Assembly (NCBI RefSeq): GCF_007995155.1 | Contig: NZ_CP042593.1 | Span: 476,001-540,000, forward strand | From: Cytobacillus dafuensis | GTDB lineage: Bacteria > Bacillota > Bacilli > Bacillales > Cytobacillaceae | DNA length: 64,000 bases | Reading direction: 5' to 3' | Shown here: positions 34,377-41,698 of the stretch, one piece after another | Numbering within the stretch: position 1 is the stretch's first letter | Layout: every line of letters begins with the position of its first letter | The notes under the pieces: model-generated | Told to the model about the DNA's origin: nothing | Database searches by the model: none | The model's input: the letters and a program-made list of their open reading frames with translations, nothing else | Position numbers and translations under genes: made by a program

Positions 34377-35160
34377 GTGCTATTTAGTCTCATGGGGCTA
34401 ACTTTCGTCATACATTTAATAGATACACTGGCTTACTCTGTCCGGCTTAATACCGTAAAAAGCGGGAAGTACGCCCTGTCTATGTCGTTATTTAATATTT
34501 TTGTTTTAGTATCAAGGACAGCCAATATGTTTCAAGCACCATTAATAGGTACATTAATAGGAATAAGCATTTCGAAGGGAATCGATCCTTTGCAAGATAT
34601 TCGCCTAGTCATTTTTTCAGCGACAGCAGGTACGCTAGCAGGAATCATATTCATTCCTACCTTCCTTAAATTATTCGGAAAGGCTGTTGATAAGCTTGAA
34701 ATAAAAGGATCCGTTCCTGCCATCGTGGTAGAGGCGTTAAGTATCTCTAATCTTAAACGTATAGTAAAAAGTACAACTAAGCCTAAGAAAAAAATGTATT
34801 CTAGATTAAGATATAGGGAGATTCCGAAGAGATTTCTGCTTCTTAATACAATGATAACAGCTATTTATACGATAGGTGTGATTTCTGCCTCCTACGCAGC
34901 TTTTTTTGTAGAAGAAAAGTATCATTTGGCCGTAGCAGGCTCATCCGGAATGATTAATGGTGTTGCGACCATCTTATTAACTTTAATTAGTCGATCCTAA
35001 ATCCGCCATTATTACTGATCAAGCAATAAGAAATAAACGGCCTTATGGAGATGTTAAGGCTCTTGTCATCCTATTAATAGGAACGAAACTACTAGGAACT
35101 CTCATTGGGCAATTTTTAATTTATCCAGCAGCAAAAGTAATAGCGAGCATTTATAGCTAA
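34377..35160 (+). pseudogene. amj: Amj-like lipid II flippase gene with frameshift
   Basis: The first 204 codons give a multi-helix protein resembling Bacillus Amj (YdaH, formerly DUF2837), the alternative lipid II flippase that can replace MurJ. Signs: LTFVIHLIDTLAYSVRL and VSRTANMFQAPLIG. At about 34989 the frame shifts by one base. The next frame continues VDPKSAIITDQAIRNK and ends ...AAKVIASIYS at 35160, giving a full-length homologue of about 260 residues. GTG start with GAGGTGA. It may be a recent inactivation or a sequencing error. The family name is from sequence resemblance. Confidence 0.7.
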
Positions 35161-35227
35161 TATGAATCTGTAAAATGAATTTCCTGTCCTTTATGATAAA
35201 ATTGAAGATAATGTATGAGGTGTTAAT

Positions 35228-35362
35228 ATGTAGTTAGCATTAATCATTTTACTAGTATTTGTGTTTGATTTTGCAAAAATAAGAAGCCAAAATGAAACAA
35301 TGATTGAGCAGAATGAAAAAATCATTTCCTTGCTGGAGGAGATTAAGAATAAACAATCATAG
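35228..35362 (+). pseudogene. Small ORF with stop codon directly after ATG
   Basis: GAGGTG is followed by ATG and at once by TAG, then 42 open codons encoding a hydrophobic stretch (LALIILLVFVFDFAKI) and a coiled tail (NEKIISLLEEIKNKQS). The layout is that of a 44-residue membrane protein whose second codon has become amber. No other start is in frame near the ribosome site. Confidence 0.5.
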
Positions 35363-35416
35363 GGTTTTCACAAACTGAAATGACGGAATGATGAGAACAA
35401 AAAAGGGGCAATGTTC

Positions 35417-35659
35417 ATGAATCCGATGGAACTAATGGCAATTGGATTTCCGGCAGTTATTGTAATAATCGTTATGATTAGTTTTTATAAGGTTTTTGTG
35501 AAGAAAAGAAGTGTAACGCCTTTCTACACCCCATTTGATCAGATCACTGGACAAACTGGAGTCGAATTTCATGAGGAACAGGAAATTCTTGCTGAAGATG
35601 AGGATCGGGGTGATGATAAGGATAAAAAGACAAAACCGGGTAATGAAAATAAAAACTAA
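35417..35659 (+). CDS. Small membrane protein, DUF3951-like
   Basis: 80 residues: one N-terminal helix (about 4-24), a basic stop (KVFVKKRS), the motif FYTPFDQITGQTGVEFHEE and an acidic, lysine-rich tail. ATG at 35417 has better spacing from GGGG than ATG at 35411. The YTPFD-IT motif is repeated in the next small protein. Resembles DUF3951; function unknown. Confidence 0.68.
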   Translation: MNPMELMAIGFPAVIVIIVMISFYKVFVKKRSVTPFYTPFDQITGQTGVEFHEEQEILAEDEDRGDDKDKKTKPGNENKN

Positions 35660-35755
35660 GCAATTCCATTAGATTAGGGCTTTATTGTAACCAGTAAAAT
35701 AATGGATTCGTAAATCAGTTTCTTAAGTGAAATAATGGAAATGGGAGGCGTTATT

Positions 35756-35893
35756 ATGGCTTACTTTTTCACAGGAGTTTTAGTGTTTACTATTGGATTT
35801 GCTGTATTTAAAGCGATAAGAAAGAGAAAACTGCCTAGTAACGAATATACTCCATTTGACGATATCACTTCGGGTAAATCTGAAAAGGATTAA
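35756..35893 (+). CDS. 45-aa small membrane protein with YTPFD motif
   Basis: GGGAGG precedes ATG. One hydrophobic helix (about 2-20), then KAIRKRKL and EYTPFDDITSGKS. It is a short paralogue of the preceding protein, sharing helix, basic stop and YTPFD-IT-G. Ends 13 bases before the hydrolase gene. Confidence 0.65.
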   Translation: MAYFFTGVLVFTIGFAVFKAIRKRKLPSNEYTPFDDITSGKSEKD

Positions 35894-35906
35894 CAGGGGG
35901 TACAAA

Positions 35907-36548
35907 TTGATAAACATACAAAATAAATCAGACTCTGTTATCATTGTCGTTCATGAAATTTATGGGATTAACAAGCACATGGAACATGTTTGTCAACGGT
36001 TGTCGGAAAAACATTTTGATGTTATTTGTCCAAATTTATTGGAGCAAGAAGCGCCTTATGATTATTCTCAAGAGGAAGCCGCTTATCGTCATTTTATGGG
36101 GAATATAGGCTTTATGAATGCTTCTGAAAAAATTAAAAATGTAATACAAGATAGTAAAGATAAGTATAAAAAAGTATATCTTCTCGGATTTAGTATTGGG
36201 GCAACGATTGCGTGGTTATGCAGTGAAGAAGAATGTCTCGATGGAATGGTTGGATACTATGGTTCTCGAATTAGGAATTATACAGATATTGATCCAAAAT
36301 GTCCTACGATGCTATTTTTTCCTGAAACAGAGCCATCATTTAATGTGGACGATTTAATATCATGCTTAGACGAAAAAAAGGTAGAGGTACATAAATTTAA
36401 CGGACAACATGGATTTAGTGACCCATATTCTCCAAAATATAATGTTAAATCAGCACAAGAAGCATTAGGCTTAATGGTTGATTTTTATCGCAGATTAACG
36501 GGCAGTAAGACCCCCACTTCAAGGATTCACGTATGCAAAGGAGAGTAA
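35907..36548 (+). CDS. Dienelactone-hydrolase-family alpha/beta hydrolase with repeat-derived C-terminus
   Basis: 213 residues. The TTG start follows AGGGGG; the frame is open further upstream but overlaps the small gene. VVHEIYGINKHM and YLLGFSIGATIAW are the family's glutamate and nucleophile regions, with Ser where classical dienelactone hydrolase has Cys. The histidine is in GQHGFSDP. The last 19 residues, from RRLTGSKTPTSR on, are encoded by repeat copy E. Without the repeat the gene would end LKLKNERI at 36726. The core fold is complete, so the protein may still work. Confidence 0.8.
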   Translation: MINIQNKSDSVIIVVHEIYGINKHMEHVCQRLSEKHFDVICPNLLEQEAPYDYSQEEAAYRHFMGNIGFMNASEKIKNVIQDSKDKYKKVYLLGFSIGATIAWLCSEEECLDGMVGYYGSRIRNYTDIDPKCPTMLFFPETEPSFNVDDLISCLDEKKVEVHKFNGQHGFSDPYSPKYNVKSAQEALGLMVDFYRRLTGSKTPTSRIHVCKGE

Positions 36549-36699
36549 GTGAGGGATCAACTGCCCGTAAAGGCCCGATTGGTTCAACTAACAATCAGTG
36601 GGGGATGAAGGCCGACTAAGAACGCCACGTCCTGTGGCAACGTCGGCACTAGCACGTCCTGTACGTCGAAAAACCCCACTGATGGAAGTTTCACTTTAT
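36489..36699 (+). repeat. bcr1-like structured repeat, copy E (211 bp, at the 3' end of a gene)
   Basis: TTTAT (36484-36488) precedes CGCAGATTAACGG, and the copy ends TTTCACTTTAT. It has both hairpins and the CCACGTCCTGTGG interior. It interrupts the hydrolase gene after Asp-Phe-Tyr in the same reading phase as copy D. Confidence 0.92.
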
Positions 36700-36757
36700 C
36701 TGAAATTGAAAAACGAACGAATCTAATAAGGTAAATTCAATAAGCATTTGATTAAGA

Positions 36758-36790
36758 AAACCCATTTAAATAAAGAATGGGTTTATTTTA
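36758..36790 (+). terminator. Terminator downstream of the hydrolase and copy E
   Basis: AAACCCATT pairs with AATGGGTTT, followed by ATTTTAGTTTT. Confidence 0.7.
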
Positions 36791-36898
36791 GTTTTAATAA
36801 TAGATTAATAAAATAATGTTCTAAAAATATTGAATTTTAAATTCGATAATTATAGAATTTGTATAAGAGATGAAACAATAATAAACGAGGTGCTTAAT

Positions 36899-37942
36899 TT
36901 GGATGTTTTAAATTTTACAAGCAGGAAAAGAGAAACCTACCAAGTTCAGTTAAAATACTCCTTACTGTGGGAATGTGCATTGGGAATTGCAGCCATTACA
37001 AATACTACACTTATAAATACATTGGAGAAACCAGTGAAGTATTGGAGAGATATAAGGAAATCTTTATCAAATGAATTATTGGAGAATTTGGACTTTGTTG
37101 AAAAAAATAATACTTGGAAAGCTTTACTACAATTGTTACATGCAAAAGATTTTTCTCATTTAAAAGAGCTTACTTCCTACATAGAGGAACTGCCTCTTAC
37201 TGATTTAAAGTATATTAGTTTACCTTTTATAGGCTTAAAATATCAAACAGTAAGACAAAATGCTGCATTAGGTGAGGAATCAGCTATTAATGAATTGAAA
37301 GATTTAACTAATAATAACCCATTTTTTCCTAGCTATATAGAATTCATGTGTAAAGTGGATGGTAATCTCCTGAAAGAACATCTTATTAGCGTTATGACAG
37401 GATGGTATGGCGAGGTTATAGAGAAAGAATCCGAGCTATTGAATAGAATCTTACAAGCAGATTATGAAGCGAAAAAAGAAATGAGAGGAAAAATGAATCC
37501 TGAAGAACTTGTTGAATGGTCAACGGGAGGGATTACTTATATGCCTGAGCCTACTGTAAATCATGTCCTACTAATCCCTCAATATATTTATCGCCCATGG
37601 AATATAGAAGCAGATATTGAGGGCACAAAAGTTTTTTATTATCCCATAGCAAATGAAAGTATTTCCCCAAATGATCGATATACGCCAAACAACTTTTTGG
37701 TGCTTAAACATAAGGCATTAGGAGATGAGGTTCGACTGCGGATTGTTAAACTGCTGTACGAAGCGGATCTTACTTTGCAAAATATAACGGATCAATTAAA
37801 CATAGGTAAATCTACTGTCCATCATCATCTGAAGATTCTTAGAGCAGCTAAATTAGTTGAAATTATTGGATCAAAGTATTCACTTAAAAAGAAAGCTGTT
37901 GAATTTTTATCTGAAGAACTAAACATTTTCTTAAATAAATAA
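36899..37942 (+). CDS. ArsR-type winged-helix regulator with large N-terminal domain
   Basis: 347 residues. TTG at 36899 has GAGGTG seven bases upstream and gives a typical N-terminus (MDVLNFTSRKRETYQVQL); the frame is open back to 36830 but without a ribosome site. The C-terminus (about 265-345) is an ArsR winged helix: HKALGDEVRLRIVKLL and IGKSTVHHHLKILRAAKLV. The long N-terminal part is helical and of unknown role. Its place 12 bases before an MFS gene suggests it controls that transporter. Confidence 0.8.
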   Translation: MDVLNFTSRKRETYQVQLKYSLLWECALGIAAITNTTLINTLEKPVKYWRDIRKSLSNELLENLDFVEKNNTWKALLQLLHAKDFSHLKELTSYIEELPLTDLKYISLPFIGLKYQTVRQNAALGEESAINELKDLTNNNPFFPSYIEFMCKVDGNLLKEHLISVMTGWYGEVIEKESELLNRILQADYEAKKEMRGKMNPEELVEWSTGGITYMPEPTVNHVLLIPQYIYRPWNIEADIEGTKVFYYPIANESISPNDRYTPNNFLVLKHKALGDEVRLRIVKLLYEADLTLQNITDQLNIGKSTVHHHLKILRAAKLVEIIGSKYSLKKKAVEFLSEELNIFLNK

Positions 37943-37954
37943 TGAGTATTAAGG

Positions 37955-39187
37955 ATGGGATGGACCGTGAGCAACAATATTTTAAAGAATCGTTCATTTG
38001 TTTTTGTTTGGATAGGTAACGCTATTTCTGAATTAGGCGGTGCTTTCGGTACTTTTTGCAACTCGATTCTTATCTATCAACTTACAGGTTCTACTATGGC
38101 ATTGGGAAGTATGTGGCTGTTATATTTTATACCCTCTCTTATCCTTCAATTGTTTATTGGTCCGTTTATTGATAAATGGAGTCGAAAATGGATAATGATT
38201 TTTTCTCAATGGACAAGAGGGGTAATTTTCTTTATACCACTTGTTACACTCATAACTGGGAACCTTGAAGCGTGGCATATTTATACAGTTCAAATTATAG
38301 TAGGCTTAATCACTCCAATATATACACCTGCAAATCAAGCGATTACCCCTACCATTGTGTCAAAAGACCAACTTAGTACAGCTAATGCTTATATAGATGG
38401 AACTGTAAGATTAATGACTTTCTGTGCACCAATATTAGGAGGACTCATTGTTGAGTACATCGGTGTAAAACCGACACTCATTTCTGTTAGCGCCTTACTT
38501 ATCACAAGTGGAATCCTATTGCATTTTATCCATGAGGTGAAAATTTCCCAAAGTGTGCGGAAATCATGGCTGGAACATTTTATTGAAGGTATCTCCTACT
38601 TTTTTAAGCAGCCAGTAATCGTTTGGTTAGGAGTTTTTTTAGTTTTTGTCCAGTTTGGAGTAGGGGTAACGATGGTTATTAATCTTCCTTATATAACGAA
38701 GGAATTATCAGGAAGCTATGCCGAATACGGATATTTTATGGCTGCTTTCCCTCTAGGTTATGTGATTGGTTCAATACTAGTTGGAAAAATTACATATAAG
38801 AGTCGCAGGGTTTTAATGTTAGGAGCTTTGGTTATTGGGGGTTTAACATTTATCTCTCTTGGAATAAATAACAGTATCATTTTTGCGATTTTTACGGAGG
38901 TTATTGCTGGAATAGCTATGGCGTTTTTTGGAGTTCATAACATAACGATTTGTCAACAATCTGTGCCAGATCATTTAATGGGTAAAGTATCTTCTGTTCG
39001 ACTTTTTATCATTAGAGGTGCAATGCCATTAGGTGTATTGGCAGGGAGTTTTTTAGGTGAACTTTGGGGGATACGCCCAATGTACTTACTAATAGGTTCC
39101 ATTATTTGTACAGTATCATTATTAGGAATAATTCTTCCTTACTTTAAATTTATTGATAATACGAGTATCAAGAATATTGCCTCCTGA
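37955..39187 (+). CDS. MFS transporter
   Basis: About 406-410 residues with twelve hydrophobic segments. Loop 2-3 has GPFIDKWSRKW, a degenerate motif A. It resembles the MFS_3 / macrolide-efflux-like group. ATG at 37955 is directly behind AAGG; GTG at 37967 (SNNILKNRSFVF) is an alternative and may be better. Cotranscribed with the ArsR-type regulator upstream, a common pairing for drug exporters. Substrate unknown. Confidence 0.82.
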   Translation: MGWTVSNNILKNRSFVFVWIGNAISELGGAFGTFCNSILIYQLTGSTMALGSMWLLYFIPSLILQLFIGPFIDKWSRKWIMIFSQWTRGVIFFIPLVTLITGNLEAWHIYTVQIIVGLITPIYTPANQAITPTIVSKDQLSTANAYIDGTVRLMTFCAPILGGLIVEYIGVKPTLISVSALLITSGILLHFIHEVKISQSVRKSWLEHFIEGISYFFKQPVIVWLGVFLVFVQFGVGVTMVINLPYITKELSGSYAEYGYFMAAFPLGYVIGSILVGKITYKSRRVLMLGALVIGGLTFISLGINNSIIFAIFTEVIAGIAMAFFGVHNITICQQSVPDHLMGKVSSVRLFIIRGAMPLGVLAGSFLGELWGIRPMYLLIGSIICTVSLLGIILPYFKFIDNTSIKNIAS

Positions 39188-39286
39188 TTTTGAAATATCC
39201 TTGAATGTTACTAACACAGCAACCTGGGCAGGATTTTCTGATAAATATCGAGAATTTTCTAAAATAGGTATAATCTTTTAGTTATT

Positions 39287-39533
39287 GGTTGTTTTAAAGA
39301 TCAGTGTTGAAAATGCTATTTTGTTGTTGATTGGAGCGAAAGGTGCGAGATCCTCGAAAATGCATTCGCATTTCCTTCGTGCGGTGTTTATTCAGGGAAG
39401 ATTATTCAACGTCCTGCGGGAGAAGCGAGTCAAAGGGAGACCCCGCAGGAGCCATAGCGACGAGGAGGCTTCCGGACCGCCCGCGATCGCTAAGTGCCTG
39501 CAGCGGAAATCAACAGGGAAGTTTAACATTGCC
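39287..39533. mobile_element. 247-bp MITE with IS1595-like ends
   Basis: The left end matches the left end of the IS1595 element at 13858 in 20 of 24 positions (TTAAAGA-CAGTGTTGA shared). The right end has AAATCAACA...AAGTTTAACA...GCC, matching that element's right end. Flanks TAGTTATT and TAGTTTAA share five bases. The GC-rich interior (CCTGCGGGAGAAGCGAGTC, GACCCCGCAGGAGCC) is of a type I recall as common between Bacillus genes. It has no coding content; open frames across it are chance. A 60-bp module shared with copy A interrupts its left arm. Confidence 0.78.
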
Positions 39534-39553
39534 TAGTTTAAAAGGGAGGTATT

Positions 39554-40066
39554 GTGGTGGAAGTAAATATTCGTCCTGTACAGATAAATGATGCCAGTGC
39601 AATTCATCGTATCTGCACACAGGAAGCCGTTCTGCAATATATGGTTTTTCTTCCTAGTATGAGAGTGGATGCTGTCGAAAATAGGTTGCGAAACCTGGGA
39701 GATAATCAATTTGAGTTTGTTGCGGAGCTTAATGGCAATGTTGTTGGCTTTGTAGGTCTAACTCAAGGACGAGGTAGATTTTCGCATTCGGGGGAATTAT
39801 TTATTGGCGTAGACAGTGAATATCATAAAAAAGGAATTGGGAAAGCATTACTTACAAAGGCTCTTGATCTTGCAGACAATTGGCTAATGCTTGAAAGAGT
39901 GGGACTTGGGGTTCTTGTAACAAATCCTGTTGCACAGGCCTTATATGAAAAATTTGGTTTTACAGTAGAAGGAAAAAAGAAAGGCAGTATAAAAGCTCAC
40001 GGCAGATTTATAGATGAAATAAAAATGAGCCGGTTCCGCCCTAACGGTCTTCTAGCGAACACATGA
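39554..40066 (+). CDS. GNAT-family N-acetyltransferase
   Basis: 170 residues covering one GNAT domain: NIRPVQINDASAIHRI at the start, the acetyl-CoA loop EYHKKGIGKALLTKAL (Q/RxxGxG/A type) near residue 95 and the C-terminal NPVAQALYEKFGFTVEGKKKGS. It transfers acetyl from acetyl-CoA to an unknown amine. GGGAGGT precedes GTG. The upstream region is a MITE, so the promoter probably lies in or near it. Confidence 0.85.
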   Translation: MVEVNIRPVQINDASAIHRICTQEAVLQYMVFLPSMRVDAVENRLRNLGDNQFEFVAELNGNVVGFVGLTQGRGRFSHSGELFIGVDSEYHKKGIGKALLTKALDLADNWLMLERVGLGVLVTNPVAQALYEKFGFTVEGKKKGSIKAHGRFIDEIKMSRFRPNGLLANT

Positions 40067-40110
40067 CTATTATAAGAAAGTAACGCCTTCTATAGAGGGT
40101 GTTTAAAATT

Positions 40111-40137
40111 GCAGCGATTATGATCGCTGTTTTTTTA
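40111..40137 (+). terminator. Rho-independent terminator
   Basis: CAGCGAT pairs with ATCGCTG around a 4-base loop, then seven T. Confidence 0.88.
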
Positions 40138-40208
40138 TTAGTAAAAATGTAGGGGAGGGGAAGGATATAGAAGCTAGGTTTGAAGAGAAAAGGGATGATA
40201 ATGATTAG

Positions 40209-41459
40209 ATGAAAAGAATTATAATAGTTCTTGCTTTAATTATATTAAGTATTCAACCTCTTTCATTTGTTTCGGCAGAATCCAACATAGGATTGAGAGC
40301 AGCATTTATTAGGAGCAATGATCTATGGATTAAAAATGGTCGGAAGGAAATGAAAATTACCAATGACGTAAAGGCAAAATTTCCAAAGTGGTCTTTTGAC
40401 GGCAATTGGATTGCCTATATTCGAGATTCAAAATATCAAGAAGGGGACTTGTGGCTGTATCATGTAAAATCAAATAGACATTTTAAAGTTTATTCAAATG
40501 TGAGGGCGAATTTTCAGTGGGCTCCAAATCAAAATACTCTTGGATTTCAATCCGATCAATCTCTAAGAATAATAGATGTTACATCATTAAAGCAATCTCT
40601 TAAGATTGCTTCTGGAATTATAAATTTTTCATGGTTTCCTGATGGATCAGGCTTATTAACCTCTTCTAAAGCTGGTGAAAGTGTTTTTTCAGATATAGTG
40701 TTATCCAAAATATTAATTAACCACAATAAGAAACAGTATCAATCTCAACATTTTTACACAATCGCTGTTGGAAAGAATGAATATTTTTATGGAACAAGCC
40801 AGTTTAAATGGTCCAATGACCGCAGGTGGATTGCATTTCAGCTAGTTCCGACAGCCTCTTTATCGGCTGATAGTAATACATTGAGTGTTCTTTCTAATGA
40901 TGGGCAGAGTTTTTATAAAATAGATGAGATGTTAGATTATGATGAATGGTTTCAGTGGGCACCAAGTAAAAACTTCTTAGGGTATATTCAAGGATTCAGC
41001 CGAATGGCTATAACAAATAAGAAATTAAAAGTTGCAAATGTAGATAAAAGTAGTTTTTCCGAATATACACCTAAAGGATTTGTTGATCGTGATTTGACAT
41101 GGCGGACTGATGATTCAATCTTCGTTTCGCGTTCTATTGATAGTGAATGGGTAGATGTTAAACAAAGACCACTGCCTTCTCTATATAAGGTTGATTTGAA
41201 AACAAAGACTGCACAGAAAATAACTTCACCTTCAATAAAGGAAGGAGACTTTCGCCCACAATCTATAAATAATGAGAATAAATTAATCTGGATAAGAACA
41301 GATAGAGAAAAAGCGAAAGTTTGGATTGCCGATTCAGATGGATTAAACCAGAAAATCTGGATTGAAAATATGAATCCTGGAACTTGGTATTATGAACACT
41401 GGAATTGGGACGAGGTTTTTAGCTTATATCAACCATATAAAAAGAAATTTTTGAAATAG
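40209..41459 (+). CDS. Exported TolB-like beta-propeller protein
   Basis: 416 residues. Residues 1-25 are a signal peptide (KRIIIVLALIILSIQPL...VSAES). The rest shows recurring WD40-like/TolB blades: FPKWSFDGNWIAYIRDS, FQWAPNQNTLGFQSD, FSWFPDGSGLLTSS, FKWSNDRRWIAFQ, FQWAPSKNFLGYIQG, LTWRTDDSIFVSR. Six or seven blades are plausible. Probably a cell-surface or secreted protein of unknown partner. No catalytic motif. Single gene. Confidence 0.82.
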   Translation: MKRIIIVLALIILSIQPLSFVSAESNIGLRAAFIRSNDLWIKNGRKEMKITNDVKAKFPKWSFDGNWIAYIRDSKYQEGDLWLYHVKSNRHFKVYSNVRANFQWAPNQNTLGFQSDQSLRIIDVTSLKQSLKIASGIINFSWFPDGSGLLTSSKAGESVFSDIVLSKILINHNKKQYQSQHFYTIAVGKNEYFYGTSQFKWSNDRRWIAFQLVPTASLSADSNTLSVLSNDGQSFYKIDEMLDYDEWFQWAPSKNFLGYIQGFSRMAITNKKLKVANVDKSSFSEYTPKGFVDRDLTWRTDDSIFVSRSIDSEWVDVKQRPLPSLYKVDLKTKTAQKITSPSIKEGDFRPQSINNENKLIWIRTDREKAKVWIADSDGLNQKIWIENMNPGTWYYEHWNWDEVFSLYQPYKKKFLK

Positions 41460-41515
41460 TATTTGAAATCTAAGTTGAAATATGATACATTAAATGGAAA
41501 TTTGAGGTGGCAAAC

Positions 41516-41572
41516 ATGAAGTCTTTTAAAAATATTTTAACCCTGTCACAATTACATCATCATATCAGATAG
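41516..41572 (+). CDS. Histidine leader peptide (18 aa)
   Basis: GAGGTGG at good spacing precedes ATG. The peptide is MKSFKNILTLSQLHHHIR, with three consecutive His codons (41555-41563) two codons before Arg-stop. The stop codon lies at the base of a strong hairpin, and a terminator follows before hisS. This is the arrangement of ribosome-mediated attenuation of histidine genes, here placed before a histidyl-tRNA synthetase. Confidence 0.7.
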   Translation: MKSFKNILTLSQLHHHIR

Positions 41573-41671
41573 CCGTGCTATTCGATTTTTAAAAATCGTA
41601 AATAGGATGGCTATTTATCATGAAACCGCATTGATTAAGTTTATAAACTTAAATCGAGTGCGGTTTTTTAT
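41569..41671 (+). promoter_or_regulatory. Putative attenuator between leader peptide and hisS
   Basis: First hairpin: ATAGCC (41569-41574) with GGCTAT (41609-41614), plus CTATT/AAATAG and a perfect CGATTTTT/AAAAATCG core. Second hairpin: AAACCGCA (41623) with TGCGGTTT, plus GATT/AATC and AAGTTTATAAACTT inside, followed by T-rich sequence: an intrinsic terminator. TCGATTT (41582-41588) could alternatively pair with AAATCGA (41651-41657), opening the terminator's inner stem. No T-box motif is present. Confidence 0.65.
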
Positions 41672-41698
41672 TTTTATTTTTTATGGAGGCGAAGAAGG

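Noticed and set aside
36830..36898. Upstream TTG start of the ArsR-type regulator
   Set aside because: No Shine-Dalgarno sequence there, while TTG 36899 has GAGGTG at the right distance and gives the typical N-terminus.
39285..39591. Open frames of 83 and 86 codons across the MITE
   Set aside because: They follow the GC-rich repeat, are basic and low in hydrophobic pattern, and have no ribosome site; they overlap the true acetyltransferase start.
41516..41698. T-box in front of hisS
   Set aside because: No GGTACCGCG-type core or stem I motif is present in this leader.
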